Below, one piece after another: positions 52,748 through 61,314 of a stretch of 64,000 nucleotides of DNA (the stretch's first letter is position 1; each line of letters begins with the position of its first letter). The notes below the pieces were generated by a model, which saw only the letters and a list, made by a program, of their open reading frames with translations, ran no database searches and was not told where the DNA came from. The DNA is from Anaerobacillus isosaccharinicus (lineage in GTDB: Bacteria; Bacillota; Bacilli; Bacillales; Anaerobacillaceae), in NCBI RefSeq assembly GCF_001866075.3, contig NZ_CP063356.1, forward strand, positions 2,532,164 to 2,596,163, given 5' to 3'. A program made the translations under genes and the position numbers.

Positions 52748-53599
52748 ATGATGCGCTTAATTAAAGGTCTTTGTATGCTTGGCTTCGTGTTGTTCCTAGT
52801 GGCTTGTCAATCGTCACAGCTAGGTCATGACCAAACAAAAACGTTTGCCAAAATGTACCCAGCGGAATTAGCCGATGTAACTCAACTAGAAATACGCCGA
52901 GGTGACGGTGAAGTAAAAATGATTACTGATCTTCAATTAATTGGGAATCTGTTCCAAAAAATAAGAGATCTACCGTTTGTACCTGATGAAGATCAAGAGG
53001 GAGGGGTCGGCTTTTTATATGCTGTTAAAATATATGAACAAAGTGAATTGACCTTTACCTTTACAACAAACAAGATTAATGGTTATTACTACAAATCAAA
53101 TGAAATAGTAAATTCAGCGTTGGAACAACTATTCAAAGAAGATAATTCCAAAAACGTAACCCAAGATATAAGCATGACAGGGTATGTAGTTAAAAAAGAA
53201 GAAGATTGAATTCTTGTCATAAGTTCCGAAAAACAAGATTTTAGTGCAACAGGAGGAATTGCAGAGTATTATGAAGCGATTTGGTTTTCTGATGCCCCAT
53301 TAGGTGTCATATTAGGTGAGAAAGTAGAAGTGTGGTACGAGTATGTCTTAACATCTTACCCAGGTCAATCGACTGCTGAGAAAATTACGATTATGCCAAC
53401 AGAGCAACCAATAGAGGCCACCTTGACCGAAGCGGAGGCTGTGGCACAAGCACTGGAGAACGATGCACTAAACGGCGACATGTCGATCTACACAATTTTA
53501 TTCGTTAGTTACGACACGAACTCAAGGCTTTGGTCGGTCCATGTTAAAGACGCAATGTCCCCAGAGGAGGAAATCACAATTGAGGTACGTGATCATTAA
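52748..53599 (+). pseudogene. DUF3221-type lipoprotein gene interrupted by in-frame TGA
   Basis: A lipoprotein signal (FVLFLVACQSS) is followed by a domain ending near residue 140 and then the DUF3221 region. TGA at 53207-53209 splits that region inside GYVVKKEED-(stop)-ILVISSEKQDF. The same frame continues without defect through EYYEAIWFSDAPLG, KVEVWYEYV and TSYPGQSTAEK to 53599. CGA to TGA would explain it as a recent nonsense mutation. No Cys is expected at this position, so selenocysteine is less likely here than at 229. Readthrough cannot be excluded. Confidence 0.7.
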
Positions 53600-53829
53600 T
53601 CTTTAACAAAAATAAATGAGAGGATTTGATTACCTGCGGTGATATGATCAATATCCTTTAAATTAAAATGTTCAACGACATGAAAGTCAACGGTATAAAA
53701 TAACAGCGAGTGTTTTTCCTCGTCTATATCTAAAATTGTTCCGTACACTGAAGTTAACCCTCTATAAGGTATTTTCAATTCTAGTGATACTGATGTAGAA
53801 TTTTCTTTAAGTTTTTTTAGAGGATTCAT
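53596..53829 (-). CDS. Hypothetical protein (77 aa)
   Basis: The small soluble protein is beta-rich (SVSLELKIPYRGLTSVYG and SLLFYTVDFHVVEHF). GGGTGGG precedes the ATG by about 7 nt on the minus strand. It overlaps the end of the DUF3221 gene by 4 nt, convergent. The strand pattern recalls small YolD- or Sm-like folds, but I cannot assign a family. Confidence 0.55.
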   Translation of the reverse strand: MNPLKKLKENSTSVSLELKIPYRGLTSVYGTILDIDEEKHSLLFYTVDFHVVEHFNLKDIDHITAGNQILSFIFVKD

Positions 53830-53935
53830 ATAATATTCCCACCCTTCAATGTTATTGACATTATATTATAACCAAAACAAAAAAGAAAAAATGAGCACTT
53901 AGTCTTGGTTTAAATTCTTTCAAGATCGACGTCTT

Positions 53936-53975
53936 CTAACTGGCTATAGTAAGAAATTAAATCTTAGCCAGTTAG
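53936..53975 (+). terminator. Hairpin in the gap before pepF
   Basis: CTAACTGGCTA pairs with TAGCCAGTTAG. No immediate T-run; the role is uncertain. Confidence 0.5.
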
Positions 53976-54069
53976 TCGTTCAAGTTTTTCTAATATTTTG
54001 TCATCGAGTTATTTTTAAGATATACTAATTTTTAGAGAAACGAAATAAATAGTAGAGGAGAACTTAACG

Positions 54070-55872
54070 ATGGCGAAAAAAACAATGCGAAGTGAAGTTT
54101 CTGTTGAACTAACATGGAATTTAAATGACTTATTTGAAACAAAAGAGGCTTGGGAAAAAGAGCTTGCCGCGGTTGAAGCAGATTTACCTACTGTAACTCA
54201 ATATAAAGGGAGACTAGGTGAAGGTGCGCGTGTCTTACTAGATTGTTTAAATGCTCAAGAAGAATTATATAGACGGGTAATCCTTGTCGCTACATATGCA
54301 CGATTAAAACAAACAGAAGACGGAACAAACCCAGAATCTCAAGGGAATTCAGCCCGCACAGGAGCGGTACTTGCCACTGTTGAAGCTGGCTTAACATTCG
54401 TTGATTCAGAGATCCTTGCTTTACCAGATGGAACAATTGATCAATACTTAAAAGAAGAAAAAGGATTAGAAGATTTCCGTAAAAACCTTGAAGAGCTAAT
54501 GGAGAAAAAGCCTCATCAGCTTAGTCCGGAGACAGAAGAAACGTTAGCGGCATTAGGACAAGTGTTGTCTTCCCCTTACATGACATATGAAATGAGTAAA
54601 TCATCTGATATGGATTTTCCATCATTTAAAGATGATCAAGGTCAGGAATTACCATTGACATTTGCTCTTTTCGAAGATCGGTATGAACTATCAGCAAATA
54701 CAGAAGTACGTAGAAATTCATACGAAGCGTTTACGAAAACGTTACATCAATATAAAAATACGTTTGCTGCTACTTACGCGACAGAAATTAAAAAACAAGT
54801 AGTTTTATCTCGTCAGCGTAAGTACGAAAGTGTTACTCACATGTTACTTCAGCCGCACCAAGTGACATTAGAAATGTACAACAACCAACTAGATATTATT
54901 CAAGAAGAACTAGCGCCACATATGCGTCGCTTTGCCGAGTTAAAAAAGCGAGTTCTTGGTTTAGATAAAATGATGTTTTGTGATTTAAAAGCACCGCTTG
55001 ACCCAGAATTTAATCCGACGACGACCTATGAAGAAGCTTCTGAAACGATTCTTAAGTCGTTAGAAGTTATGGGACCAGAATACCATGGTGTGATGAAAAA
55101 AGCGCTAACTGAAAGATGGATTGATTTAGCTGAAAACGTTGGGAAAGCGACAGGCGCATTTTGCTCAAGCCCATACGGAGTTCATCCTTATATTTTAATT
55201 ACATGGACAGATATGATGCGCGGTGCCTTTATTCTGACGCATGAATTAGGCCATGCAGGTCACTTCTACTATGCTGGAGGAAATCAGCGACTTGTGAATA
55301 CACGTCCATCTCTTTATTTTATCGAAGCACCATCAACGATTAATGAGTTGTTATTAAGTCAACATCTGTTAAAAACAACGGATGATACTCGTATGAAGCG
55401 TTGGTTATTATTGCAGTCTCTTGGAACATATTACCATAACTTTGTAACACACTTACTTGAAGGTGAGTTACAACGTAGAGTGTATGCCTTAGCTGAAGCG
55501 GGGAAACCAATTACAGCTACAATTCTTAGTGAACAAAAGAAAGAGTTATTAGAGAAATTCTGGGGAGATACTGTCGAGATTGATGACGGAGCAGCCCTGA
55601 CGTGGGTGCGTCAACCTCATTACTATATGGGCCTTTACCCTTACACTTATTCAGCAGGTCTTACAGCGTCTACTGCCGTTGCCGAGCTGATTAAAGAAGA
55701 AGGTCAGCCAGCGGTTGATCGCTGGATCGAGGTATTAAAAGCAGGTGGAACGATGAGACCGCTAGACTTAATGAAGCACGCTGGGGTTGACATGTCGACA
55801 CCAGATCCAATTCGTAAAGCAGTTGCATACGTTGGCTCACTCGTTGACGAATTAGAAAAAAGCTACGAATAA
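54070..55872 (+). CDS. pepF: Oligoendopeptidase F (M3B metallopeptidase)
   Basis: The 600-residue cytoplasmic zinc peptidase has the M3 motif HELGHAGH with the downstream Glu in IEAPSTINELLLS. The substrate-binding PHYYMGLYPYTYSAG lies near the C-terminus. It cleaves oligopeptides of about 7-17 residues. Length is full for PepF. A GAGGAGA site precedes the start. It is monocistronic. Confidence 0.96.
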   Translation: MAKKTMRSEVSVELTWNLNDLFETKEAWEKELAAVEADLPTVTQYKGRLGEGARVLLDCLNAQEELYRRVILVATYARLKQTEDGTNPESQGNSARTGAVLATVEAGLTFVDSEILALPDGTIDQYLKEEKGLEDFRKNLEELMEKKPHQLSPETEETLAALGQVLSSPYMTYEMSKSSDMDFPSFKDDQGQELPLTFALFEDRYELSANTEVRRNSYEAFTKTLHQYKNTFAATYATEIKKQVVLSRQRKYESVTHMLLQPHQVTLEMYNNQLDIIQEELAPHMRRFAELKKRVLGLDKMMFCDLKAPLDPEFNPTTTYEEASETILKSLEVMGPEYHGVMKKALTERWIDLAENVGKATGAFCSSPYGVHPYILITWTDMMRGAFILTHELGHAGHFYYAGGNQRLVNTRPSLYFIEAPSTINELLLSQHLLKTTDDTRMKRWLLLQSLGTYYHNFVTHLLEGELQRRVYALAEAGKPITATILSEQKKELLEKFWGDTVEIDDGAALTWVRQPHYYMGLYPYTYSAGLTASTAVAELIKEEGQPAVDRWIEVLKAGGTMRPLDLMKHAGVDMSTPDPIRKAVAYVGSLVDELEKSYE

Positions 55873-55957
55873 TACCAATGAGAAGACTTTTTAAAAGTGA
55901 TCGTCTATAACATAATAATAATTATTCAATATTATCGGCATTGTTCGTAACTACAGG

Positions 55958-56000
55958 TAGTTTGGTATGGCTCAGTTTAGGTAATGAAATTCACTCAACA
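55958..56000 (-). repeat. Dispersed 45-bp repeat, copy 3
   Basis: On the minus strand TTGAGTGAATTTCATTACC and GCCATACCAAACTA match copies 1 and 2, with a 3-nt deletion. It lies about 100 bp upstream of the cold-shock gene. Confidence 0.65.
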
Positions 56001-56041
56001 GAAAAAATTAAAATAAAAAGTTTAAAATAATTTCACATGGG

Positions 56042-56047
56042 TATAAT
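56042..56047 (+). promoter_or_regulatory. -10 element of the cold-shock gene
   Basis: TATAAT is preceded by TTTCACATGGG; about 50 nt of untranslated leader follow. No clear -35 was assigned. Confidence 0.5.
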
Positions 56048-56105
56048 AACAGAGCAAGTAAATTTGCAATTTCATGTATTTGCTACATGCTAGGAGGAAA
56101 CAAAA

Positions 56106-56306
56106 ATGGAACATGGTAAAGTTAAATGGTTTAACAGTGAAAAAGGTTTTGGGTTCATTGAGCGTGATGGTGGGGATGACGTATTCGTTCACTTCTCAGC
56201 TATTCAAGGCGAGGGTTACAAATCATTAGATGAAGGTCAAGAAGTAACTTTTGACATCGAAAATGGTCAACGTGGTCCACAAGCGACTAACGTTCGTAAA
56301 GCATAA
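56106..56306 (+). CDS. Cold-shock protein (Csp family)
   Basis: The 66-residue OB-fold protein has both RNA-binding motifs, [10 protein letters not shown] and DVFVHFSAI. It acts as an RNA chaperone. CTAGGAGGAAAC precedes the ATG. A terminator follows. Confidence 0.97.
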   Translation: MEHGKVKWFNSEKGFGFIERDGGDDVFVHFSAIQGEGYKSLDEGQEVTFDIENGQRGPQATNVRKA

Positions 56307-56323
56307 AAATAGTGAACCAAGTG

Positions 56324-56354
56324 ACAGATCCTATTCATTTAGGGTCTGTTTTTT
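56324..56354 (+). terminator. Terminator of the cold-shock gene
   Basis: ACAGATCCT pairs with AGGGTCTGT and is followed by TTTTT. Confidence 0.8.
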
Positions 56355-56544
56355 GATGGAAAAAATTAATTTTAACCAACAAAGGTATTACCTACATGGG
56401 TACAGAATAACTATAGTGTGTTAAGTGTTGAACAATTCAAACGTATATATTTATATGTTTACAATATTATGAAATTTATCGTATTATTATAGTTGAAAAG
56501 AACCGGTTAAAAATACCTACAAAATTATCTAGGGAGTTAAAATT

Positions 56545-57828
56545 ATGCAGTATATCCTAGTAAGCCTGCTATTTTTATTATTAGGGATTTTTGCTTATAC
56601 TCTTTTTCTACATGAGCGAGATATTGAGAAGGAAAATCGTAATTTTTTTATTGGCCTTTTTGCTTTGATTGCCATTCTTGTTTGCAAACAGTTTCCGATC
56701 CCAAACTTTTTTGGGGGGGTATTCGATTTTAAATACATCCCATTTCTTCTTGGTGGAATATATGGGGGGCGTTATGTTGCCTATGCATTGTTTATTGGGC
56801 TTACTGCTTTTAATTTTTATATTGGAGACGAACATTATGTAAGTAATTTGGTTATTAGCAGTTTAATGCTTTTCACAATTGTTTACTTCCTTCTTCCAAA
56901 ATTTCATTTGTTTTCAAAGAAAAAGAAAATAATCAGTCTAATGATTGTGCTTTTTTTCTTTTCTTGTTTAACAATTGTTTTAAATGTTGGTTTAATTAAA
57001 GAAGTCATGGAAAATCCTGGTTTATTTGTCATGTTTGGTATTGTCCAAGCGATTTCTATAGGGATGATTGTTTTGATTAGCGAATACATAAGGGAAAGTA
57101 CGATTATTAAGGCTGAGTATATTGAGGCAGAAAAGCTTCGTGTTGTAAGTCAATTAGCAGCAAGTGTTTCTCATGAAGTAAGAAATCCGTTGACGGTAAC
57201 AAGGGGATTCATTCAACTTCTCGATGATCCCAATTTAGACCAAAAGAAAAAGGTAGAATTTTTACATTTATCATTACAAGAGTTGGATCGGGCCCAGGAA
57301 ATTATCACACAATATCTCACATTGGCAAAGCCTATTAACAGAGATCATGATGCGCTTCTTCATCTTCCAGAGGAAATTGATTACATTACAAGAGTGATGA
57401 ATCCGTTTGCATTATTACACGACGTTGAAATAATGACCGAAGTCCATGCTGAATGTCAGATCGTAGGTGATCAACAGAAGTTGCGTCAATGCTTAATGAA
57501 TCTCGTTAAAAATGCTATTGAAGCGATGGAAAATGGGGGTAAGGTGACTCTAACTGCTGGTTATCATGAAGAACAGGTAGTGATTAGTATCCGCGATACA
57601 GGAGTGGGGATGTCAAAAGAACAAATATCTTTGCTTGGTGGAGCATATCAGTCAACGAAAGATACAGGAACAGGGCTTGGTTTAATGGTAGTCTTTAATA
57701 GTATAAGAGCCATGGGAGGAAAAATAGAGGTTGAAAGTAGTGAGGGAGTGGGCACAGTGTTTAGTTTAACATTTCCCAAAATAACCGAGGCAAATCATGA
57801 GAACTACAATAAAAGTAGAATTGTATAA
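56545..57828 (+). CDS. 5TM-type sensor histidine kinase (tandem copy 1)
   Basis: The 427-residue kinase has five to six N-terminal helices including FDFKYIPFLLGGIYGGRYVA, the 5TM-5TMR_LYT signature. HisKA follows with H210 in ASVSHEVRNPLTV, then the ATPase (NLVKNAIEAMENGG, DTGVGMS, GTGLGL). No response regulator gene is adjacent, as in KinB-like sporulation kinases that feed Spo0F; that link is inference. An AGGGAG site precedes the ATG. The next gene is a close paralogue. Confidence 0.92.
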   Translation: MQYILVSLLFLLLGIFAYTLFLHERDIEKENRNFFIGLFALIAILVCKQFPIPNFFGGVFDFKYIPFLLGGIYGGRYVAYALFIGLTAFNFYIGDEHYVSNLVISSLMLFTIVYFLLPKFHLFSKKKKIISLMIVLFFFSCLTIVLNVGLIKEVMENPGLFVMFGIVQAISIGMIVLISEYIRESTIIKAEYIEAEKLRVVSQLAASVSHEVRNPLTVTRGFIQLLDDPNLDQKKKVEFLHLSLQELDRAQEIITQYLTLAKPINRDHDALLHLPEEIDYITRVMNPFALLHDVEIMTEVHAECQIVGDQQKLRQCLMNLVKNAIEAMENGGKVTLTAGYHEEQVVISIRDTGVGMSKEQISLLGGAYQSTKDTGTGLGLMVVFNSIRAMGGKIEVESSEGVGTVFSLTFPKITEANHENYNKSRIV

Positions 57829-57883
57829 TATTAATAGAAGAATCAACCTGATATATATTTTTTTCATAGGGGCAGGTGATTAA

Positions 57884-59137
57884 ATGATAAACTTGCTGTT
57901 AAATGTGTTGATTATTTTAGTATGTGTATTTTTGTTGTCTTATTTATTTTTGCAATTTCCACAAGTGAATAAGAAGTATCGGCAGTTTATCATAGCTTCT
58001 ATTTCTATGCTTGGGATTGCTTTATGTATGTTGTTTCCATACTACGATCTTGATGGGGCTATTTATGATTTACGAATTATTCCATTTTTATTAGGAGCAT
58101 TATATGGAGGGAGAAAGGTAGCGGCTTCCCTATTTATTGGTTTATTGTTAGTCAGGTTTTATATTGAGTTTGATCCAGGTTTTTTTGTTAGTGCTGTTCA
58201 TGCATTTCTCTTGTTGCTATTCACTTACCATTTTTCTTCACTATTTTTGAAAAGTAAGCTATCGAGGCAACTCTTAATAACTCTCTCTCTTGTTTTTGTA
58301 ATGGCATTTTTAAACTATAGTATTTTCTTCATTTTTTATTTTGAACGATTAAATTATTCTTTAATTACTTCTGCCCTAAACCACTTTACTATTCTGAGCT
58401 TAACCTTAATCTTAGTACTATACATAATTGAATATATTAAACGAGATTTAAAGTTTAAAGAAGAGCTCAATGGCGCCGAGAAATTGCGTGTTGTGAGTCA
58501 ATTAGCAGCAAGTGTTTCTCATGAAGTTCGAAATCCATTAACAGTTACGAAAGGGTTTTTGCAATTATTAAGAAACGAGAATATCGAATATGAAAAACAG
58601 AAGGAGTATTTAGCACTATCTTTACAGGAATTGGATCGAGCAGAGCAGACAATTACTAACTACTTAAATTTTGCAAAGCCAAGCGAAAAGTATAATGTAG
58701 AGAAGCTTTGTTTAAAAAAAGAAATTGAATATCTTGTTGAGGTGATCACACCGTACGCCTTAATGCAAGGTGTAGAGATCGTCATTTCTACGCTGAAAGA
58801 TGGTAGATTTGTTTTTGGAGATAAGCATCGATTACGCCAATGTTTAATTAGCATAGCTAAAAATGGAATTGAAGCGATGCCTAATGGTGGAGAGCTAACA
58901 ATTTGTACTAGAAAGGGAATCGAAGAAAATGTCATTTCAATTAAGGATAATGGGGTTGGAATGTCACAAGAAGATTTAGAACGGTTGGGTACACCACTAA
59001 AGACAAAAGAAGTAGGCACAGGTATTGGTACGATGGTTGCTTACAGCATCATTAAAGAGATGGGCGGCAAAGTGAAAGTGGAAAGTAAGCGTGGTATCGG
59101 AACTGAATTTTCACTAGTGTTTCCTAATGAAAAATAA
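57884..59137 (+). CDS. 5TM-type sensor histidine kinase (tandem copy 2)
   Basis: The 417-residue kinase repeats the architecture of the upstream gene: membrane region with YDLRIIPFLLGALYGGRKVA, H213 in ASVSHEVRNPLTV and ATPase IAKNGIEAMPNGG, DNGVGMS. The block EKLRVVSQLAASVSHEVRNP is identical in both, whereas the membrane halves differ. This suggests duplication with a conserved output and a changed input. GGGGCAGGTG precedes the ATG. Confidence 0.92.
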   Translation: MINLLLNVLIILVCVFLLSYLFLQFPQVNKKYRQFIIASISMLGIALCMLFPYYDLDGAIYDLRIIPFLLGALYGGRKVAASLFIGLLLVRFYIEFDPGFFVSAVHAFLLLLFTYHFSSLFLKSKLSRQLLITLSLVFVMAFLNYSIFFIFYFERLNYSLITSALNHFTILSLTLILVLYIIEYIKRDLKFKEELNGAEKLRVVSQLAASVSHEVRNPLTVTKGFLQLLRNENIEYEKQKEYLALSLQELDRAEQTITNYLNFAKPSEKYNVEKLCLKKEIEYLVEVITPYALMQGVEIVISTLKDGRFVFGDKHRLRQCLISIAKNGIEAMPNGGELTICTRKGIEENVISIKDNGVGMSQEDLERLGTPLKTKEVGTGIGTMVAYSIIKEMGGKVKVESKRGIGTEFSLVFPNEK

Positions 59138-59170
59138 GTGTCAGTTCACTTAGGTGAGCCGACACTTATT
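59133..59170. terminator. Bidirectional terminator after the kinase pair
   Basis: AATAAGTGTC pairs with GACACTTATT around an inner CAC/GTG stem. Confidence 0.85.
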
Positions 59171-59185
59171 TGTGTGAAGGATAAT

Positions 59186-59587
59186 TTAAAAGTTATACCA
59201 ATTTGACATAAAGACAAACGTACCAATAATTATAGCAATATAAACAAAACCAATCTTTGCAATTTTATCTAAGTGCTTGCGCTTCATATCATCATTAGTC
59301 TCTAGGCGATAAAGTTTTAGACGTTTAGAGAATATCCCAAGGAATGCTCCTAGGGCTAAGATAAGAACAACTGATATCCAAACTCTAAATGATGTAAAAA
59401 CAGGGTATAATATGAACCCAGTAATAAGCGTTACGAATAGCGCTAAATTCGCTAGCATGACAATTCCTTTCCAAATAGGCGCAGACTCTAATGGTTGTCC
59501 ATTACGGCTTTTAATGAATGCTAGAATTGGAAGCGGCACGACAGCAAGGAATAGTATAGAAATAATTTGATGGATAATTAAAGACAT
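59186..59587 (-). CDS. Hypothetical four-helix membrane protein (133 aa)
   Basis: The hydrophobic segments are IISILFLAVVPLPILAFI, WKGIVMLANLALFVTLITGF, WISVVLILALGAFLGIF and IGFVYIAIIIGTFVFMS, with a basic loop RKHLDKIAK. A His near the N-terminus (IHQI) could hint at a small heme-copper- or YisL-like protein, but no motif proves it. GGAGG-type site precedes the start. Confidence 0.6.
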   Translation of the reverse strand: MSLIIHQIISILFLAVVPLPILAFIKSRNGQPLESAPIWKGIVMLANLALFVTLITGFILYPVFTSFRVWISVVLILALGAFLGIFSKRLKLYRLETNDDMKRKHLDKIAKIGFVYIAIIIGTFVFMSNWYNF

Positions 59588-59795
59588 TGTTGACCTCCTA
59601 ATATGATTGCAGATGAGAATAGATTATCAGTATTGACAAGGGTAAAGCAAATTATATGCATTTTGACGTGAAAAAATTTTTTTCTGTTTTCTCGCACCCT
59701 TAGGATAATGTTACAATAATATATATCATTAGGTATTTGACTAGATGAACGGGTAATAATATTATTGAATTTTTGATTGAAAGGGCTGGTTTATA

Positions 59796-60431
59796 GTGAC
59801 GACCACTCATACGTACTCAAAGGGTGAAGAAATTGCGAACGCCATCACCCATGGAATTGGGATTATTTTTAGTATTTCTGCATTAACATTGTTAATTGTT
59901 TTTGCTGCTTTAGAAGGTTCTGTAGCATCTATTATTAGCTACACTGTTTATGGAGTGACAATGCTACTTTTGTATGTATCGTCAACACTTCTTCACGCCT
60001 TCCCAGAAGGAAAAGTAAAGAATTTATTCGAGATTTTTGACCACTCGTCCATATACTTATTTATCGCAGGATCTTATACACCAATTTTAATAAATGTTAT
60101 CGGCGGAAAACTAGGGGTCTATTTGCTAGCGATTTTATGGTCTATTGCCGCAATAGGTATCTTGTTTAAAATATTTTTTGTTAAACGCTTTTTGTATGCT
60201 TCAACAATGCTCTACATTGTTATGGGCTGGCTCATTGTTTTCGCTTGGCAACCTTTAGTGACAAATTTTGATGATGTTGGTTTAATCCTATTAATTATTG
60301 GTGGTTTATTGTATACAATTGGAGCATTATTTTATATGTTTCGCTGGTTCCCGTTTCATCATATGGTTTGGCATCTGTTTGTCCTAGCTGGAACGATCGT
60401 CCACTTTTTTGCGATATTGATATTTGCATAA
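59796..60431 (+). CDS. PAQR/hemolysin III-family membrane protein
   Basis: The 211-residue protein has seven helices and the PAQR metal-ligand residues: GEEIANAITHGIG, SSTLLHAFPEGKVKNLFEIFDHSSIY and the C-terminal HHMVWHLFVLAGTIVHFF. TrhA/YplQ homologues adjust membrane fluidity or act in zinc-dependent lipid chemistry. It starts with GTG behind AAAGGGC. The downstream gap holds a repeat. Confidence 0.93.
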   Translation: MTTTHTYSKGEEIANAITHGIGIIFSISALTLLIVFAALEGSVASIISYTVYGVTMLLLYVSSTLLHAFPEGKVKNLFEIFDHSSIYLFIAGSYTPILINVIGGKLGVYLLAILWSIAAIGILFKIFFVKRFLYASTMLYIVMGWLIVFAWQPLVTNFDDVGLILLIIGGLLYTIGALFYMFRWFPFHHMVWHLFVLAGTIVHFFAILIFA

Positions 60432-60457
60432 CAGGAACTGGTTTTATCTTGACGTTG

Positions 60458-60543
60458 CGGACATCAGTTCCGTTATTTTTGATAAAAATTGAGCTTTTTG
60501 GCAAATAGTGATGATTTTGAACACATAACGGAACTGATGTCCG
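60458..60543. repeat. Perfect 19-bp inverted repeat with 48-bp spacer
   Basis: CGGACATCAGTTCCGTTAT at 60458-60476 and its exact complement at 60525-60543. A partial third unit (TAACGGATTTTATGTCCG) follows to about 60597. No gene is visible in the gap 60432-60759. Confidence 0.75.
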
Positions 60544-60759
60544 ATAAAATCAAAAAAATCGAAAATTAATGAAAATAACGGATTTTATGTCCGTAAAACC
60601 ACTAAGCTCAGCACACATCAACCCTTGTTGTGTGATTTTTTTTGTATAACTAAGAAGTTTTTGGATTAAAAGGTAAAAGATTATAGCTAGTTAAAAATTG
60701 TGATCACACCTATAATGAAGAAGGTTTTAAATTAGTTCGAATTAAAGGAAGTGTATGAT

Positions 60760-61224
60760 ATGTCAAAGAAATTATCCATGGTTGGATATGCTTTTGTTAT
60801 TGTTCTAGTAGGGTTCTTTTTTTACCAACAATATATTGGCAACCCAAACGTAATTTTAGCTTATATTGATGAAACAGATTATATGGTTCAACAATATAAC
60901 GATTTGTACGATGGTGAAGCGAAAGCCATTGATACATCTGATGGAGAGTTAACTAAATATACGGAAGAAATATTAATTCCAGGTTTAAAAGAGATTTTAG
61001 CTGCTTCTACAGCGTACAGTGAGAAAATAGAAAACAATGAGCTAAAAGACGTTCACAACCTTCATACAGAGGCTATTTCTTATTATTTACAGGCTGAAGA
61101 GGCTTGGGTAGCTGGCGAAAGCTTTGATGAATTTTTTGTTAAAGGTGATGAGTTGTACGAATTATATGAAGCTGAGTTTGGAAGACTTGCAGAAAAAATG
61201 AATGTAGAACTCGAGTGGGAATAA
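60760..61224 (+). CDS. Membrane-anchored or secreted helical protein (154 aa)
   Basis: An N-terminal helix (MVGYAFVIVLVGFFFYQQY) is followed by an acidic all-helical domain rich in Glu, Tyr and Leu (ELTKYTEEILIPGLKEILAA). No catalytic motif. The membrane anchor without a lipobox suggests an externally displayed domain. ATG at 60760 lies 8 nt after GGAAG. A strong terminator follows. Family not recognised. Confidence 0.65.
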   Translation: MSKKLSMVGYAFVIVLVGFFFYQQYIGNPNVILAYIDETDYMVQQYNDLYDGEAKAIDTSDGELTKYTEEILIPGLKEILAASTAYSEKIENNELKDVHNLHTEAISYYLQAEEAWVAGESFDEFFVKGDELYELYEAEFGRLAEKMNVELEWE

Positions 61225-61228
61225 AAAA

Positions 61229-61271
61229 GATGAGCTAGTTGTCGATGACTGACAATCTAGCTCATTTTTTT
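61229..61271 (+). terminator. Terminator after the helical membrane protein
   Basis: ATGAGCTAG pairs with CTAGCTCAT, with inner GTC/GAC, and is followed by TTTTT. Confidence 0.85.
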
Positions 61272-61314
61272 CTGTAACGTTTTCTATGTTTCCTATAGTA
61301 AGAGATTGAAGTCT

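Noticed and set aside
53207-53240. SECIS-like stem (CTTGT/ACAAG) after the second TGA
   Set aside because: Loop of about 15 nt and weak pairing; the domain has no expected redox Cys here, so selenocysteine is not supported.
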